Positions 34,253-46,431 of a DNA stretch of 64,000 nucleotides are shown here, piece after piece (the first letter of the stretch is position 1; the number at the start of each line of letters is the position of its first letter). The notes beneath the pieces are model-generated. The model was not told where the DNA came from, ran no database searches, and saw only the letters and a list, made by a program, of their open reading frames with translations. The stretch is from Nemophila menziesii. Taxonomy: Eukaryota > Streptophyta > Magnoliopsida > Boraginales > Hydrophyllaceae. Where the stretch lies: NCBI GenBank assembly GCA_029959085.1, contig JARWIR010000031.1, forward strand, positions 3,286,001 through 3,350,000, written 5' to 3'. The translations under genes and the position numbers were made by a program.

Positions 34253-37200
34253 TATGATATTTTGGAACTGTCAAGGGGCTAGGGCCCCCTTGACAAGGAA
34301 GTCGTTTAAAGCCCTAATTGCTAAAAATAAACCTTTGTTAGCTTGCCTTTTTGAAACTAGGTTGAGACAAAAAGATGTTCGATCTTGTTCGCATTTTAAG
34401 TCCTTCAATAATTATCATGTAGTTGACCCTGGAGGAAGAGCGTTTAGGTCCGGGGGGATTCTACTGTTATGGAAGGATGATATTTCTATCTCTATTAAGT
34501 GTTCTTGTTCTAATTATATAATGGTCGAAATTAATGAATCTAGTAATTTCTCTTGGTATCTCTTTTGTGTTTACGCTCCTAATAATAACGTGGACAGAGC
34601 TAAACTTTGGCAATCACTCTCGAAAAAGATTAACCAACTCGATAAACCGCATATAATTATCGGAGATTTTAATGATATATCCAAATTCTCGGAGAAACAA
34701 GGTAAAAAAGAAGCGAACCTTGATCGTATTCTAAAGTTTAATGAATTTATTAATCAGAATCATCTTATTGATTTACCGAGTAAAGGATGTCATTATACGT
34801 GGTCTAATAATCGTAAACCGGAAGATAATGTTAAAGAGAGATTAGATAGAGCTCTAGTGTCAATGGATTGGTGTGCATCATTTCCTAATGCTGTTATTTA
34901 TGTACCTCCGGCCTTGGGTTCAGATTACTCTCCCTTAATTCTTTGCCGTAGTAACAAGAATGGTAGAAGCAATAAGTATTTTATATTTGAATCTAGATGG
35001 CTTGAACATGGCCAATGTAAAGAGGTCATTAGAGAGAATTGGAATACGAAGCTAAATGGTAATAGTATCACAAAGTTCTGTAATAAAAGAGACGCTACTT
35101 GTCTTGCTCTTAAAGGGTGGAGCAAGAAGACATTTTTTAATAACAGGAAGAAAATCAAGGAATTACAAGATGAAATTATTTATGTTAATAATGAGCCAGC
35201 ATCTGATGATAATAAAATGAAGGAGAATTATATTAAAAATCAGATTGAGGAATTATGGAGGTTGGAAGAAATATATTGGGAAGATAGAGCGAGGGATTTG
35301 AATATTAAGAAGGGTGATAAAAATACAAGATATTTTTTTGCAAAAACAATGAAAAGAAGGAAAATGAATAGGATTTGTACAATCAAGAATAATGAGGATG
35401 AATGGGTGGATGACCCGAAGGAAATTAACGAAATCATACAAGATTATTATATTAAGTTGTTTAAAGATAATGGTTCATCTGATCCTAACAACATAACTCA
35501 ATATTTACCATCAAAAATTACTTTCGAAATGAATGAATCTCTTACCAGATTGCCAAGTATATATGAGATAAAAGATGCTGCTTTTAGTATGTCGGGTAGG
35601 AAAGCACCAGGGCCAGATGGTCTACCTTGGAAATTTTACCATGAGTTTTGGGAAATAATTAAGGAAGATATATATAGATTTGTGAAAGATTTTTTTGATT
35701 CAAATCTTGATATTAGTAAAATCAATGACTCGGTAATTTCACTTATTCCGAAAGGAGTTTCCCAAGAATCCATTAAAGATTATAGGCCGATTTCGTGCCC
35801 AAACTTCTGTTACAAGGTTATTAGTAAAATTATGGCCACGCGACTACAACCAATAATGGGTAATATTATTTCTCCAACACAATCAGCATTTATTAAGGGT
35901 CGTAATATTCAAGACAACATTATAGTGGCTCAAGAAGTATCGTACTTTCTTAATACAAAAAGAAAATCTAAGAAATACTATGCGGCGGTTAAAGTGGATA
36001 TGGAGAAAGCATATGATCAGGTTAATTGGAACTTTTTGTTTACACTTAAAACGATGGGCTTTTGTGAGAAGTGGGTTAATTGGGTTAAGGAATGTATTTC
36101 TTCGGTTTCATTTCAAATTAAAGTCAATGGTCAGCGTTTAAAGAAATTTAAGCCAGAACAGGGTCTAAGACAGGGTGACCCTTTATCACCGCTTCTATTC
36201 TCATTACTTACGGAGAGCTTAATTAGTCTTATCAACTTTCACTGTAGAGAAGGGTCAATTAAAGGCATTTCAATTACTAGGCAATGTCCAAGACTAACTC
36301 ATCTATTGTTCGCAGATGATGCATTGTTTTTTATTAATATCAACGCGAAAGAAATTGAGACATTCCAGAGGCTTATTATGGATTATTGCAATGCTTCGGG
36401 GCAAAGAATTAATTTGCGGAAATCATCTCTTTTATTTTGTAAAAATACACCGGAGGCTATGAAAGAGGAAGTGTCGAGAACGCTTAATATTGGAATTACC
36501 AAAGATCTGGGTAAATATTTAGGGTTACCATTAACTCTTAAAAGAGCTAAGAGTGAGAATCTTAACTATATTAAAGATAGATTATTGTCTAAATCAGCGA
36601 GTTGGATGGCTTCTTTATTATCGGAAGGGGGAAAGGAAGTTTTGATAAAGGCGGTGTTACAGGCATTACGAAATTATGCTATGTCAATTTTTGAGTTTCC
36701 TAAGATTTTATGCAAAAAGCTTTCAAGTATTGTAGCAAATTTTTGGTGGGATGCAGGTAGCAAGAAAAAAATACATTGGGTTAATTGGAAAAAATTGACG
36801 AGAGCAAAAAAAATTGGGGGTTTGAGATTTAGAGAATTTTATAAAATGAATATAGCTTTGTTAGCAAATCAAGCATGGAGACTATTGAATAATGAAGATT
36901 CGTTTGCATATAAGATTTTGAAAGCGATTTACTTTCCTAATTGTGAGTTGTGGGAGGCTAAGCTTAGTAAAAGAAGATCATGGAGCTGGGCGAGTATATC
37001 TAAAGGTCTTCAATTTCTTAAAAAGCATATAATTTGGCAAGTGGGTAATGGAAAAAAGATTAACATTTGGAATCATAGCTGGATCAGTAGGGGTATATTC
37101 GTGGATAAACCAAAGGATAGTGTAATTAAATTTGTTCATGAACTTTTCGATTCTTCGGGATATGGGTGGAATAAAGAGTTGATTCAGAGAATATTCCCGT

Positions 37201-39721
37201 TTGAAGTTGCACAATTTATTATCAAAATTCCGAGGTGTCAGGTTGATGAAGATGATAAAGCTATTTGGCCATACAATAAAAATGGGGAGTATACAACGAA
37301 ATCTGGATATCATTTATTGGTTAATGAAGAAATTGCGGCTGAAACTCAAACTTCTAGTATGGGAGAAGCCAACAGAAGTAAAATATGGGATATTATTTGG
37401 AAAAATAATTTACCGTCACGTATTAAGAATTTTTGTTGGAGAGTGTGTAATGATGCCTTACCAGTTAAGTCGAATCTCAAAAAGAAAAAATGTGTCAAAC
37501 AGGAGACATGCGAATGGTGTGAATTGGGGAAATGAAGATATTAATCATCTTTTTATCAAATGCCCTTTTAGTATTAAAGTTTGGGCGACATCTCCGTTGC
37601 AAATTAAGAGTGATATGGAATTTAATGGACCATTTTCAGAATGGTTTATGATGATTATCAAAGAATATTCGGATAATGGATGGGAAGTTTGAAAGTCCTA
37701 GAGGGGGGGTGAATAGGATTACTAATAGGATTAATGCCTAATTAAAAAATCTTTTGGACAAATATAAGTTTATGAAAGAAACTTCTATAACAACTAATAT
37801 ATCAAACACTTATGGGATCATGCAAAGGATAAGCTAGAGTTTCGATATATAAGTTTAACAAGTAAAACGAGTTTCTATTTTCTTACTACTCTAGATGGCA
37901 ATAGGTTGATTAACTAGATAAACATTATTACGATATTTATACTAGCAAGTAATCAAACATATAAAGTGCGGAAAGTAAATAGAGTAGGGATAGAAAGATA
38001 CACACGATTTATAGTGGTTCGGTTTCCCTACATCCACTACCTAAGGAAGCCTCCTTAGGATTTCAAGCTTTTCACTAAGCTCCCGTGTCTCTCTTAACCG
38101 GGTCGAGAACACAATAACCCTTACAACCTCTTCGATAACACGAAGGACAACCTCTTCGAAACCACGAAGGAAACTCTTGTGTAATCACAACACAAGGACA
38201 CCAAGTATACTCCCTATACTTGAATTCTCTCTTAATCTATCTATTACAATACCTAGACTTAAGAGGATAGATACAAAGTGTTTAAAGGGGTGCAAACAAC
38301 TTTGCTAGATAATCTCCTAAAGAGTAGATATAACTATAAGCATGTAAACTCCTCTTGAGTAGATAATAACTTTGAAGCTTATTGGTTTAAGCTCTTGATC
38401 AAGCTTGGATAATTAACTTTGATAGCTTGAGACCTCTAACTTTGTATGAGATTGATATGTATAATAGTTGAAGTGTTAGAGGTAAGTTTCTCTTTCAAAG
38501 AGGTCATATTTATAGCACAAGAAAGTCCCCAACGGATATAAAGTTGGTGGTAAACTTTGTTCCAAACCGGGTTCCCGGTTTCCCAAATGCGGGTACCCGG
38601 TTTCAATTGCAACGGCTATAAAACGGCTATAAAGAGTTGATGTTGACTTGAGCTTCACCAAACCGGGTTCCCGGTTTTCCCAAATGCGGGTACCCGGTTC
38701 TTACTGACTTGGCATATTTGATATTTTGATTCCTTGCTCGGATGGAAAAGTTATCTTCACGAGAGTTGTAGTAAACATCATTTTAAGAAACTTTGTTGTT
38801 GATCATGAAAGCTAATTCTCAATGTACACATAAGATAAGGTTAAAAGTAATGGTATGAAAATTAGCTACTAAGGATGTGAAAATAAAGCTATGATCTAAA
38901 TGATGTTAATTGTGCTTTTTGATGAATTAGAGTGCAAGATAATAAAGTAAATTTAGCACACTAAACAATAGAGGATTTGTCACATTAAAACACCTAATCG
39001 ATGGGGGCAATATGCCAACAAAGTTAGGCATGTTACAGCATATATGATGAGCATAATGTGATTTCTATGGAAAGAAAGAATGAAATGCTATCATGAAGGA
39101 GGGAATTGGAGTAGCCATGAAATTCTAGAAAAATCAAAAGATTTAATATTTAGATTATTTGGACCGCAAAATGAGTGGAAAGGGAAAGAAGGAAAGAAAA
39201 TTGATATTAAAGATCAAAATGAAGAGGTAAATCCAACTATAGAAGATGATGCGGATCTTGTATGGATGTGTGACGCGTCTTTTATTAACAATAAAGAGCC
39301 AGCGGCTGTTGCGGCTATTGGTATTGACAAGAACGGAATTATTACGAGATCGGTTAGTTATAGATGCAAGGTGAATAAAGTGATAGATGGTGAAGCATGG
39401 GCATTAATTATGGCTTTGAGATCAAGTAAAGATCTCATAAGTCAGAGAGTGTCATTTTACTCTGACAACCTTGAATTAGTTCAAGGAATTACGGGTAAGA
39501 CCGGGCTTCATTGGAGCCTTAAACCTATTCTTTCGGAAGTTAGAAAATGGTTAGGTCAAGGTTACCATTGGAAGGTTAACCACATTGCTCGAAAATATAA
39601 TTCTACAGTCGACGCGTTGGCTAAATGCACGAGGAGAAATCTGGATTTAACTGAATGGAGGGATCGTTCGCTCACGGAATCTAATAATTATCTTGTTAAC
39701 CTTTGTAATAGGGATAAGTAA
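34245..39721 (+). pseudogene. LINE-2 ORF2: endonuclease, reverse transcriptase, RNase H
   Basis: The start MDSMIFWNCQGA (34,245) is the usual plant L1 ORF2 opening; the frame is open upstream to 34,212 and overlaps ORF1. Endonuclease motifs are FETRL, FCVYAPNN, IIGDFNDI and a final SDYSPL, where the catalytic His of SDH is Tyr (codon 34,926-34,928). RT motifs are VKVDMEKAYD (motif A), QGLRQGDPLSP and FADDALFF (catalytic pair), all intact. A zinc-finger RVT region (ETCEWCELG, then NHLFIKCPFSIKVW) is split by a one-base shift near 37,520-37,535. A solo LTR then interrupts the gene (37,690-39,020). After it the frame resumes in phase, with one TGA at 39,059-39,061, into RNase H (WMCDASFINN, DGEAWALIMALRSS, FYSDNLELVQGI, NHIARKYNSTVDALAK). 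The product would nick the target and copy element RNA there. Confidence 0.92.
37690..39020. mobile_element. Solo LTR (1,331 bp) inside LINE-2
   Basis: Starts TGAAAGTCCTAGAGGGGGGG and ends GCCAACA (TG...CA). Both flanks carry aagtt (37,685-37,689 and 39,021-39,025). Taking out the insert and one aagtt brings the two LINE parts back into one phase, which supports the borders. There is no coding content and no second LTR, so it is a solo LTR left by LTR-LTR recombination. The opening resembles LTRs I associate with large plant Copia elements (Sire/Maximus type), but that family call is uncertain. It contains two copies of a palindrome-rich phrase (38,561-38,603 and 38,657-38,700). Confidence 0.88.
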
Positions 39722-39773
39722 CTTTTCTTGAATTGTTCTGTAGACAAAAAAAAAAAAAGGGAAATGTTGGGCC

Positions 39774-40107
39774 ATTCTTATGGCCATGAGGTCAGCAGCT
39801 GGCCTCACCTTCAAAGTTGTTCCTTCTACTATGACAACCTTGAGATTATCCAAGGTATTTAAAAAAAGACTAGAGTACATTGGAATATCTAGCCCCTTCT
39901 CGTTGAAATTTAGAGATGGTTGATCCGCTTCCATGATTGGAAAGCTCCCACACCAGCATAAGTTTTAACGGTGTCGCAGACGCGCTTGTTCGGAAAAACA
40001 TCGATGTCACAAGATGGCGAAATTTCTCACGTGTAGGATTCTTTACTTTCCTCTCTCGCATTTGTAATAACCCTTCTTTGTATTAACTTTATTACCTGAC
40101 AAAAAAA
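39774..40107 (+). pseudogene. Old L1 element, RNase H part 2 and 3' end
   Basis: Continues the RNase H reading of 31,441-31,875 with shifts (MAMRSAAGLTFKVV, then RLEYIGISSPFSLKFRDG). It then runs through a short 3' UTR 'ctttgtattaactttattacctgac' (shown as two landmarks: ctttgtattaac and attacctgac) to an A run at about 40,100-40,107. Confidence 0.7.
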
Positions 40108-41276
40108 CTCTTATATTCATATATATTATTTCTAGAACCTAATTCTAATGGCAGTAATGTTTAACTTGAAAGATTATCGGTTGGTAATCTTTTCATTAGA
40201 CTGGTTGTAGGTAGAAACTGAATAAGAACGGCTACTGAACCTTAAGGTTCCTACTACAAGTTAACCACTAAATAATCTTGATCTTCTCCTCTGATGAGTT
40301 GTTAATATCATATCTACTGAGAGTGTGCTCATTGGTTGGTTATATTACAATTTTTGGAAGGTTACATCACAAAAGGCAAGAACTAAAAAATTAGAAAAAT
40401 TCAATTTTTTTCCTTGGATGGTTTCGGCCCTAGTTAGAGAAGAAGAGATAGGATTATTTTTTCTTGTGTTCTGGACTGATAATTAAATCCAAGAAAAAAG
40501 TCATTTTTGTTAACCTTTATAATCAAGAATCAAATCTAGTATTTCAGTCAATAAACTAAGAGATTGATTCCTAAACTAATTCTTTTTTATTCTTTTCCAA
40601 TTTTTTTATTAATTTTTATTTTATTTTTATTTATTAAACTAATAATAAATATTTCTTCATAATAAAATGTTATTTTCTTTTTTCTTCTAATTATTAATTT
40701 ATTTATAATAAAAAATAACCTTAAATATATTAGTTTCCCGTTCAATATAATAAAACAAATTTTTTTAAATGGCCGGATACTTTACATAAAATGCTGTTGG
40801 AATTTTTCTAACACCCTTAAATCACACAACTAAACATTTAAAGGTCTCATTTTGGTCTCATTCCCTAAATTCACTTCTTGCATTTGATCCCTATTTTTAC
40901 ATATCATTCTTTATTTTATAAAAAGGCAACATTTATAATTTTTACCATACAATTAGTATTTTTTGGTCAAACAATTATATCTATAAAATAATAATTAAAT
41001 CATCTTTCAATTTTTTTTCATTATAAGCTATCCATGGAAATCTAATAGAATTATAGCATTATAAATTAACTAACCTTCAAGAGGGACCAAAAGATGTATT
41101 TAGCCCTATATTTTCAATGTACTATGATAAAGCTATTATGCAATCAAAAATCTTGTAAGCGCTCCACTATGGAAACACGACTAAACTACTACGGATAAAT
41201 GCTATATATACGTAATGTTGACTTAAACAATCTTTTTTCTCGACCTACCAAGTTAAAATTGACCAAATTACCCCTC
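40108..41276. other. AT-rich intergenic stretch, nothing recognised
   Basis: No ORF of note, no repeat structure and no transposon ends were recognised. 40,570-40,760 is almost pure A/T. Confidence 0.5.
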
Positions 41277-42871
41277 TGGTGGGTCCCAGGGTGTGATAAA
41301 ATTAAAACAATAAATAAAGGTGTGAGAAATAAACATATAAATAAAGATAATAATAAAGGACACACCCTTGACTACCACGTGAAACTCACTGCAAGTATTA
41401 CAGATCGTTTGCAAGTTTCATTGATAAGAAAAGTTCGTTCGCAAGGATTTAATCCGTTAGATCTACTTGTATTTAACAAGCGTAGACGAATTTAAATGTT
41501 TAGATTAAAATATAATAAGATGAATAATTACCTAATACGAATAAATAAATAATGAAAACAGATACATAAATTTGAATGTAAGACAAATAAATTAAGGTCA
41601 CTAATATGAGTCTATCTTACTAAGTTGTTATTCTAACCTTAAGAGTCTATTGAGCATTATATATTAACCGGGATTCTAAATTCTACCGAGCCCCCGTCAG
41701 GGTGGACTTAGGAGCAACCTCTCCACTACCACGGGACTTGTGTAAGGCGACCCTGAGTAATGATTGGTGGTTAAATCAAACCTTTATGGCTATCTAGTTA
41801 GGCAAGCCCATCAGGATCACTACCGCACACTAGACGATTATGTGGTGTTTTCAATAATTGAATCCCACTTCCGAGTGTTAACTCAATTACTAAGGATAGT
41901 CCTAAGATTGACCAAATCTAGGGCTGGAAACAATAAGTCAAAGCACACAATACCAATATACGCCAAACTCAAATCAATTAAAATAACAAATAGTATTATT
42001 GAATGTAAGAAAAATAATAACCCAATAATTAAGTGTATAACTTACAAAATAAAAGTATAAATATATGGTGAAACCACAAATATATAGCTAATTACCTAAA
42101 TATAGAGAAGGGGAGATGTAGAAGAGGAGTTTGTCACTCTCCTTCTTCTTGCTTCTTGTCTATCTCTAAAGGTCAGCTTGCTTCTTTGGATGATAAGCTT
42201 GATACTAAGGATTAATATGTGTAAGGAATAAGCTAATGTTTAGAACTGAGCAAGGAAATGTTTATAATAGCTAAAGGGTGTATTTATAGGAGTCTAGGAA
42301 GCCCTAATTTGTTTTCTTGGAGTAGGAGGCAAGTAATTGGACTTCTAGTCCAACTCAAATTCGTAACCCTAAAATATAGAAAAGGTAATAAACTGTTGTT
42401 GTATTGTTTTGGTTGTAACTTCTTCAATATTGCTCCTACTGACACGTTCTTTATATAGAAACTGATCGTCTCGGAAATCTCTACACTTTTGTTTCAGACC
42501 ATTCTTCCAAATTCCCAACCGATTTTGAGTTATGATCACTTTAGTGGACGTGGCTGCTGAAATTCAGATTTACTTGACAACTTTTTTTTTCTATTTTATC
42601 CTTTCATTCCTTTATCTCCAATTTCCATCTTTATCTTTTTTCCTTTATCTCTTGGAATTGATTTGACATATAATTAATTTCCATATATCTTTAAGGCTTC
42701 ACAATTAACAAACAATTAAACCAAATATTCTCTAAAAATAATAAATCATAAAATCAAGACAAGAAATAAGAAAATACAATAATTTCAATAAAAATCGATT
42801 AAAGACTATCCTAAAATACCTAAAATGATATCTCCAACTAAGATTAAATCATCATAAATAGGGAGACATCA
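41277..42871 (-). repeat. Element B 3' LTR
   Basis: Pairs with 57,933-60,200 (shared 'aacatataaataaa.ataataataaagg' region and block 41,650-41,930). Its left end TGGTGGGTCCCAGGGTG is longer than that of the 5' LTR and resembles the end of LTR C. Confidence 0.8.
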
Positions 42872-44340
42872 AGACCCCCAACTCAAAGTTATATCGTCCC
42901 GATACAGTAAAGATAAGAACAGAGGGAAGTCTCCTAAATACACACCTAGGTCAATTAAGCACAGTGGGAAAGAAGATAGCAGAATATATAAAATAGACTC
43001 AAAGCCAATTTCATGTAATAATATTTACAAACTAATCTACCTGTACACTTGTCATACTCACTGTCAACACGACTTGAATTCAAGATTAGATTAGCTTCGC
43101 AATATAAGAAGGAGAGGTTCTTTACTCAGTTTACCAAGGAGGCTATAGATTGTTCATCGAAATTCACTAGTTATCCAAATAACCACTTAACTACTCTCTA
43201 ATGGCTCAATCACTTCTAGATTACATATCAAAGAATCATAAGGTCTTTAAGGTTGTAATGTTGGCTTAGGGACGGTATGATAAGTAGATTTGGATAATTT
43301 AGAGTGAGCTTTTGGCTCTCTCCTCACTAGCCATCAACGAATCGCCCTAGAGCTTGAGTTACTCTCATAAAACGTTTCTCACTCAACCCAATGAATTCCT
43401 TAATGCACAAATTTAGTTCCCAATAACTCAATTAAAGAATAAAGATGTTCACATAAAAATTCCACTTTTCCAGTCCAAATATATATTCCTTTCATATCAA
43501 TTTTTTTCTTTTGTATAGCTATAACTCTCTTTTTGATGTTGAGATATCATGCTATTTTCTCTTTTTTTTCTTTCCATATCTTTTTTCATTTACTCTTACC
43601 CCGGCAAAGGGTTACAATATAATAATAGTGAATCGTCATTAATAATAAGAACAGATCACAATTAATTAGCTCAAAAATCCCAACCCCATAATAATTCCCT
43701 CAATGGTGGACCCACCACCCCAAACTCAAACTCTAAAACAATTGTCTATGCATCGCGATTTGAGTGCGGGTCATATGGACAAGTCCTAAAATCTAAAGGG
43801 ATATGGCTTATAATGTGGCTAATAAAAAGGCTTTAAAAAGGCTAGAAGGGGCTGAGAAGGATTTATAATAATAAATGGACAGAAAGCTAAAAGGCAACAA
43901 GGTGCTTATCAAAGAACCGCATTAATCACTTTCTAAAATATGCAATTTCATCATTCTCTTACCTTTAGAAAGTTCATCAAATAGGTTCATCAACTAGCTT
44001 GGATCTCACGGCCTACACACCACTCAAGGTTCCCTGAGATCGAACATACTTTTTATCGCATTACTAACTAATCTTTTCTTTGCTAACAATGTGTGTTTCC
44101 TGCAAATACTCAAAGCATACAAAATAAAACAACTCATAAACATATTAATTTCTATCATCGACTTACTAAGCTTATGCTTTGAAGCTATTAAAATACACTC
44201 TACATCTAATCCTTCTCAAAAATTTTAATTTCTACCTAAAAATAGAAAGTCGCATAAAAATGGAGATGAGAGACAACGAATCCCCACACCCCAACTCAAA
44301 AATGAGTCGCGTCCCCATGACTCGAAAAGACTATAAAAAT
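42872..44340 (-). other. Element B conserved 3' non-coding block with hairpin
   Basis: Same landmarks as in elements E, A and D. The hairpin is at 44,304-44,323 (element sense GAGTCATG-GGGA-CGCGACTC, with one mismatch and one G-T pair). Confidence 0.75.
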
Positions 44341-44553
44341 TAAAATTTTAACCAATATTGCAAGTACAAAAAGATGTTAGGTAAGAAAGAAAACATATTC
44401 ATTTCCTCCCTTTATCAATACCCGGAATAGGGTGAAGAACTTTCCTTGTATGTAACCTTCTTGAATCACCAAATTCGCTTTCCCTTACATCCTCATATGC
44501 TCCATCCCAATCAATCACACTCTAGAAATATCTTGTTTTTCCTCTTCTCCAAC

Positions 44554-44910
44554 TTATATTTCATATATTCTCTCATGAGCAAAAGGTAAGTCCAGTAAAT
44601 ACGTTTTTGTGGAAGCTAACAAGGCCTTTGAAGCTTCAATAGTCTTGTGTAAAGGACGCGTGATTTGTAGAGGTTGTGGTGTCTTCCTTATGAAATTTGA
44701 AACCTGTTTGCTCTTTGAATTTACCACAGCTAGCTTTCCTCTATTCTCTTGCCCTATTTTACTCCTTATACTGGAACTTGAACTTTTCTCAATTGGTTTC
44801 TTCTCAATAGAACCCAATACCTTACTCTGATTCTTCTCCCTAACAGTAGATGATAATGTTTCTGTTCTCTTCATCATCTCAATTGACCTCCAACTCAAAA
44901 CCTTGAACAC
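44554..44910 (-). CDS. Element B small basic 3' ORF (118 aa)
   Basis: An intact minus-strand ORF downstream of pol, where some Athila elements carry an env-like gene. It is Lys/Ser/Thr-rich and has no membrane segment or signal peptide, so it is not an envelope protein as it stands. KVLGSIEKKPIEKSS is loosely echoed in element A (SILGKNKN, then EPIEKKPKIE) at the matching place. Function unknown. Confidence 0.4.
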   Translation of the reverse strand: MFKVLSWRSIEMMKRTETLSSTVREKNQSKVLGSIEKKPIEKSSSSSIRSKIGQENRGKLAVVNSKSKQVSNFIRKTPQPLQITRPLHKTIEASKALLASTKTYLLDLPFAHERIYEI

Positions 44911-45299
44911 TCTTGAAATTTGTAACCCTTGATTTTTGGGTGAACAAGTGTTGTTTGGGTTAGAAAATGAGTTATGATGATGATTCTCTATATGGGTAGG
45001 ATGAACTCTTGCTTGATTAGTATGGATCCAAGAAATTGTTGGGTAAGATTTGAAAAATTTGGCTTTTGATTCTTGGATCTAGGTGTTTTGTTATGATATG
45101 GGTGGTTAAATCTTCTTTAAAATGATGTAGGGAAGGATTTGGATGTGAATTTATGGTGATTGGGTAGTGTTTTGATGTTTGGTGAAGGTAAGTTGAAGCT
45201 TTAATGGAGTTGGGAGAGGTTTGGAGAAGAAAGGAGGCTTAAAGGATTGAAAAATTCGGAATAGAAATAACATCTTCTTCTTTATAACCTAAAAAGGAA

Positions 45300-45580
45300 T
45301 TTTTTTCTTCTTCTCAGCGGCGGGCACTGGCATACCGGTCCTGTGGCCGGCTTACCGGTTGCAGACCGTGTCGACACTCGCGCGCATGGTTTTTCCCTCT
45401 TGCTCTCGGCATTGTACCTAATTTCTCCTACCGTGCCACGGTTTTTCTTCCACCGGCATACCAGTCAGCAAATTTTTTATTTTTCTCCGTCTCGACAGTG
45501 AACCTGATTTTGGGACCCGTATCACGGTTTTTGACCCACCGGCATGCCGGCCAGCTGAGCGGCATATACCAGCGGGCAGG
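45300..45580. repeat. Cluster of CCGGNATRCCGG-type palindromes (element B)
   Basis: A GC-rich island in AT-rich DNA with 'ggcataccggtcc', 'ggcttaccggttg', 'ccggcataccag' and 'ccggcatgccggcc'. It lies between the end of pol and the small 3' ORF. Confidence 0.6.
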
Positions 45581-45786
45581 TCAGAATGTGCTCAAAATAT
45601 CTTTTTCCTCCCTAACTCGATTTTCTTAACACCTGAACATCAAAAACACTAATACATTTCCCAATACTGCAATATCAACTAAAAATAACTAACATAAACT
45701 AAAATATAACAACATAAAATACTGTGGAATGTCTACCAGAGGGCACTTTTGTTTAACGTCTTTCAAAGTTAAATGAGTTACCTCGA

Positions 45787-46431
45787 TTATTTCTTTTTAT
45801 AGCCTCCCCAGCAGTGAGTGAGGTGATTAAGACTTAACAACCTGAGCTTGCAACCTTCGATAGCTTTTATTTCGACCACTCCTGCTGAGATAATTCGCGT
45901 AATGAAGTATAGCCCTATCCAAGAACTTTTATGTTTGTGGTTGGGAGATTTCCATGCTACCTCGTCTGCCACCCCAAACTCAATTTCCTTTTCCATGGTG
46001 TCTTGGGGGCTTATAGGTTCTGGTTTCTTGGTCACAATTCTGATTGGTGATAGTTCTTGTGACTTCTTTTTCGTCTTCTTTCCTGGAACATAGAATGTTT
46101 CATAATCATCTTCAATACGAAGAGTCACGGTTCCCTCATTCACATTGACTATGGTGTCGCTAGTGGCTAGGAATGGACGCCCAAGTATGATTGAGACGTT
46201 CTTATCTGCTTTATAGTCAAGAATAATGAAATCCGTGGGAATAACAAGGTTACCTACTTGGACAAGCACGCCCTTGATTACACCCCATGACTTTGCAGTC
46301 GATTGATCTGCAAGCTGTAATATTACGGATGTTGGTTTTGCATCACTAATACCAATCTTCTTAAATATACTTTTGGGCATGATATTCACACTTGCCCCTA
46401 AATAAAACATGGCTTTTCCATGAAATATACT
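45787..46431 (-). pseudogene. Element B aspartic protease joined to an integrase-type C-terminal tail
   Basis: Open for 207 codons from ATG 46,410; the true frame continues upstream across insertion A into gag. Retroviral-type protease: YLGASVNIMPKS, VQVGNLVIPTDFIILDY and ILGRPFLATSDTIVNV. The catalytic Asp before LGA is Tyr (codon 46,402-46,404), so it should be inactive. After an acidic spacer (PEPISPQDTMEKEIEFG) the protein passes straight into KHKSSWIGLYFITRIISAG, VVEIKAIEGC and HLTHCWGG. This is the pattern of the GPY/F tail of Gypsy integrases (W-GPY.I......G.VE.......F.VNG..L.HYWGG). RT, RNase H and the integrase core are missing between the two. Confidence 0.75.
46427..46431. repeat. 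TSD of element A, left copy (atact)
   Basis: atact here and atacc at 54,428-54,432 (one change). Confidence 0.8.

Larger units (their letters stand above)
31876..39758 (+). mobile_element. LINE-2: full-length L1-type retrotransposon with an internal solo LTR
   Basis: Bounded by a perfect 15-bp TSD and ending in a 13-base A run (39,746-39,758). It has a 5' UTR (31,876-32,053), a long ORF1, an overlapping ORF2 with endonuclease, RT, zinc-finger and RNase H regions, and a short 3' UTR. Without the 1,331-bp LTR insertion and its duplicated 5 bp it is about 6.5 kb, normal for plant L1. It was copied by target-primed reverse transcription into the RNase H region of an older L1 copy in the same orientation. 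One frame shift and two stops suggest it is recent but inactive. Confidence 0.93.
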
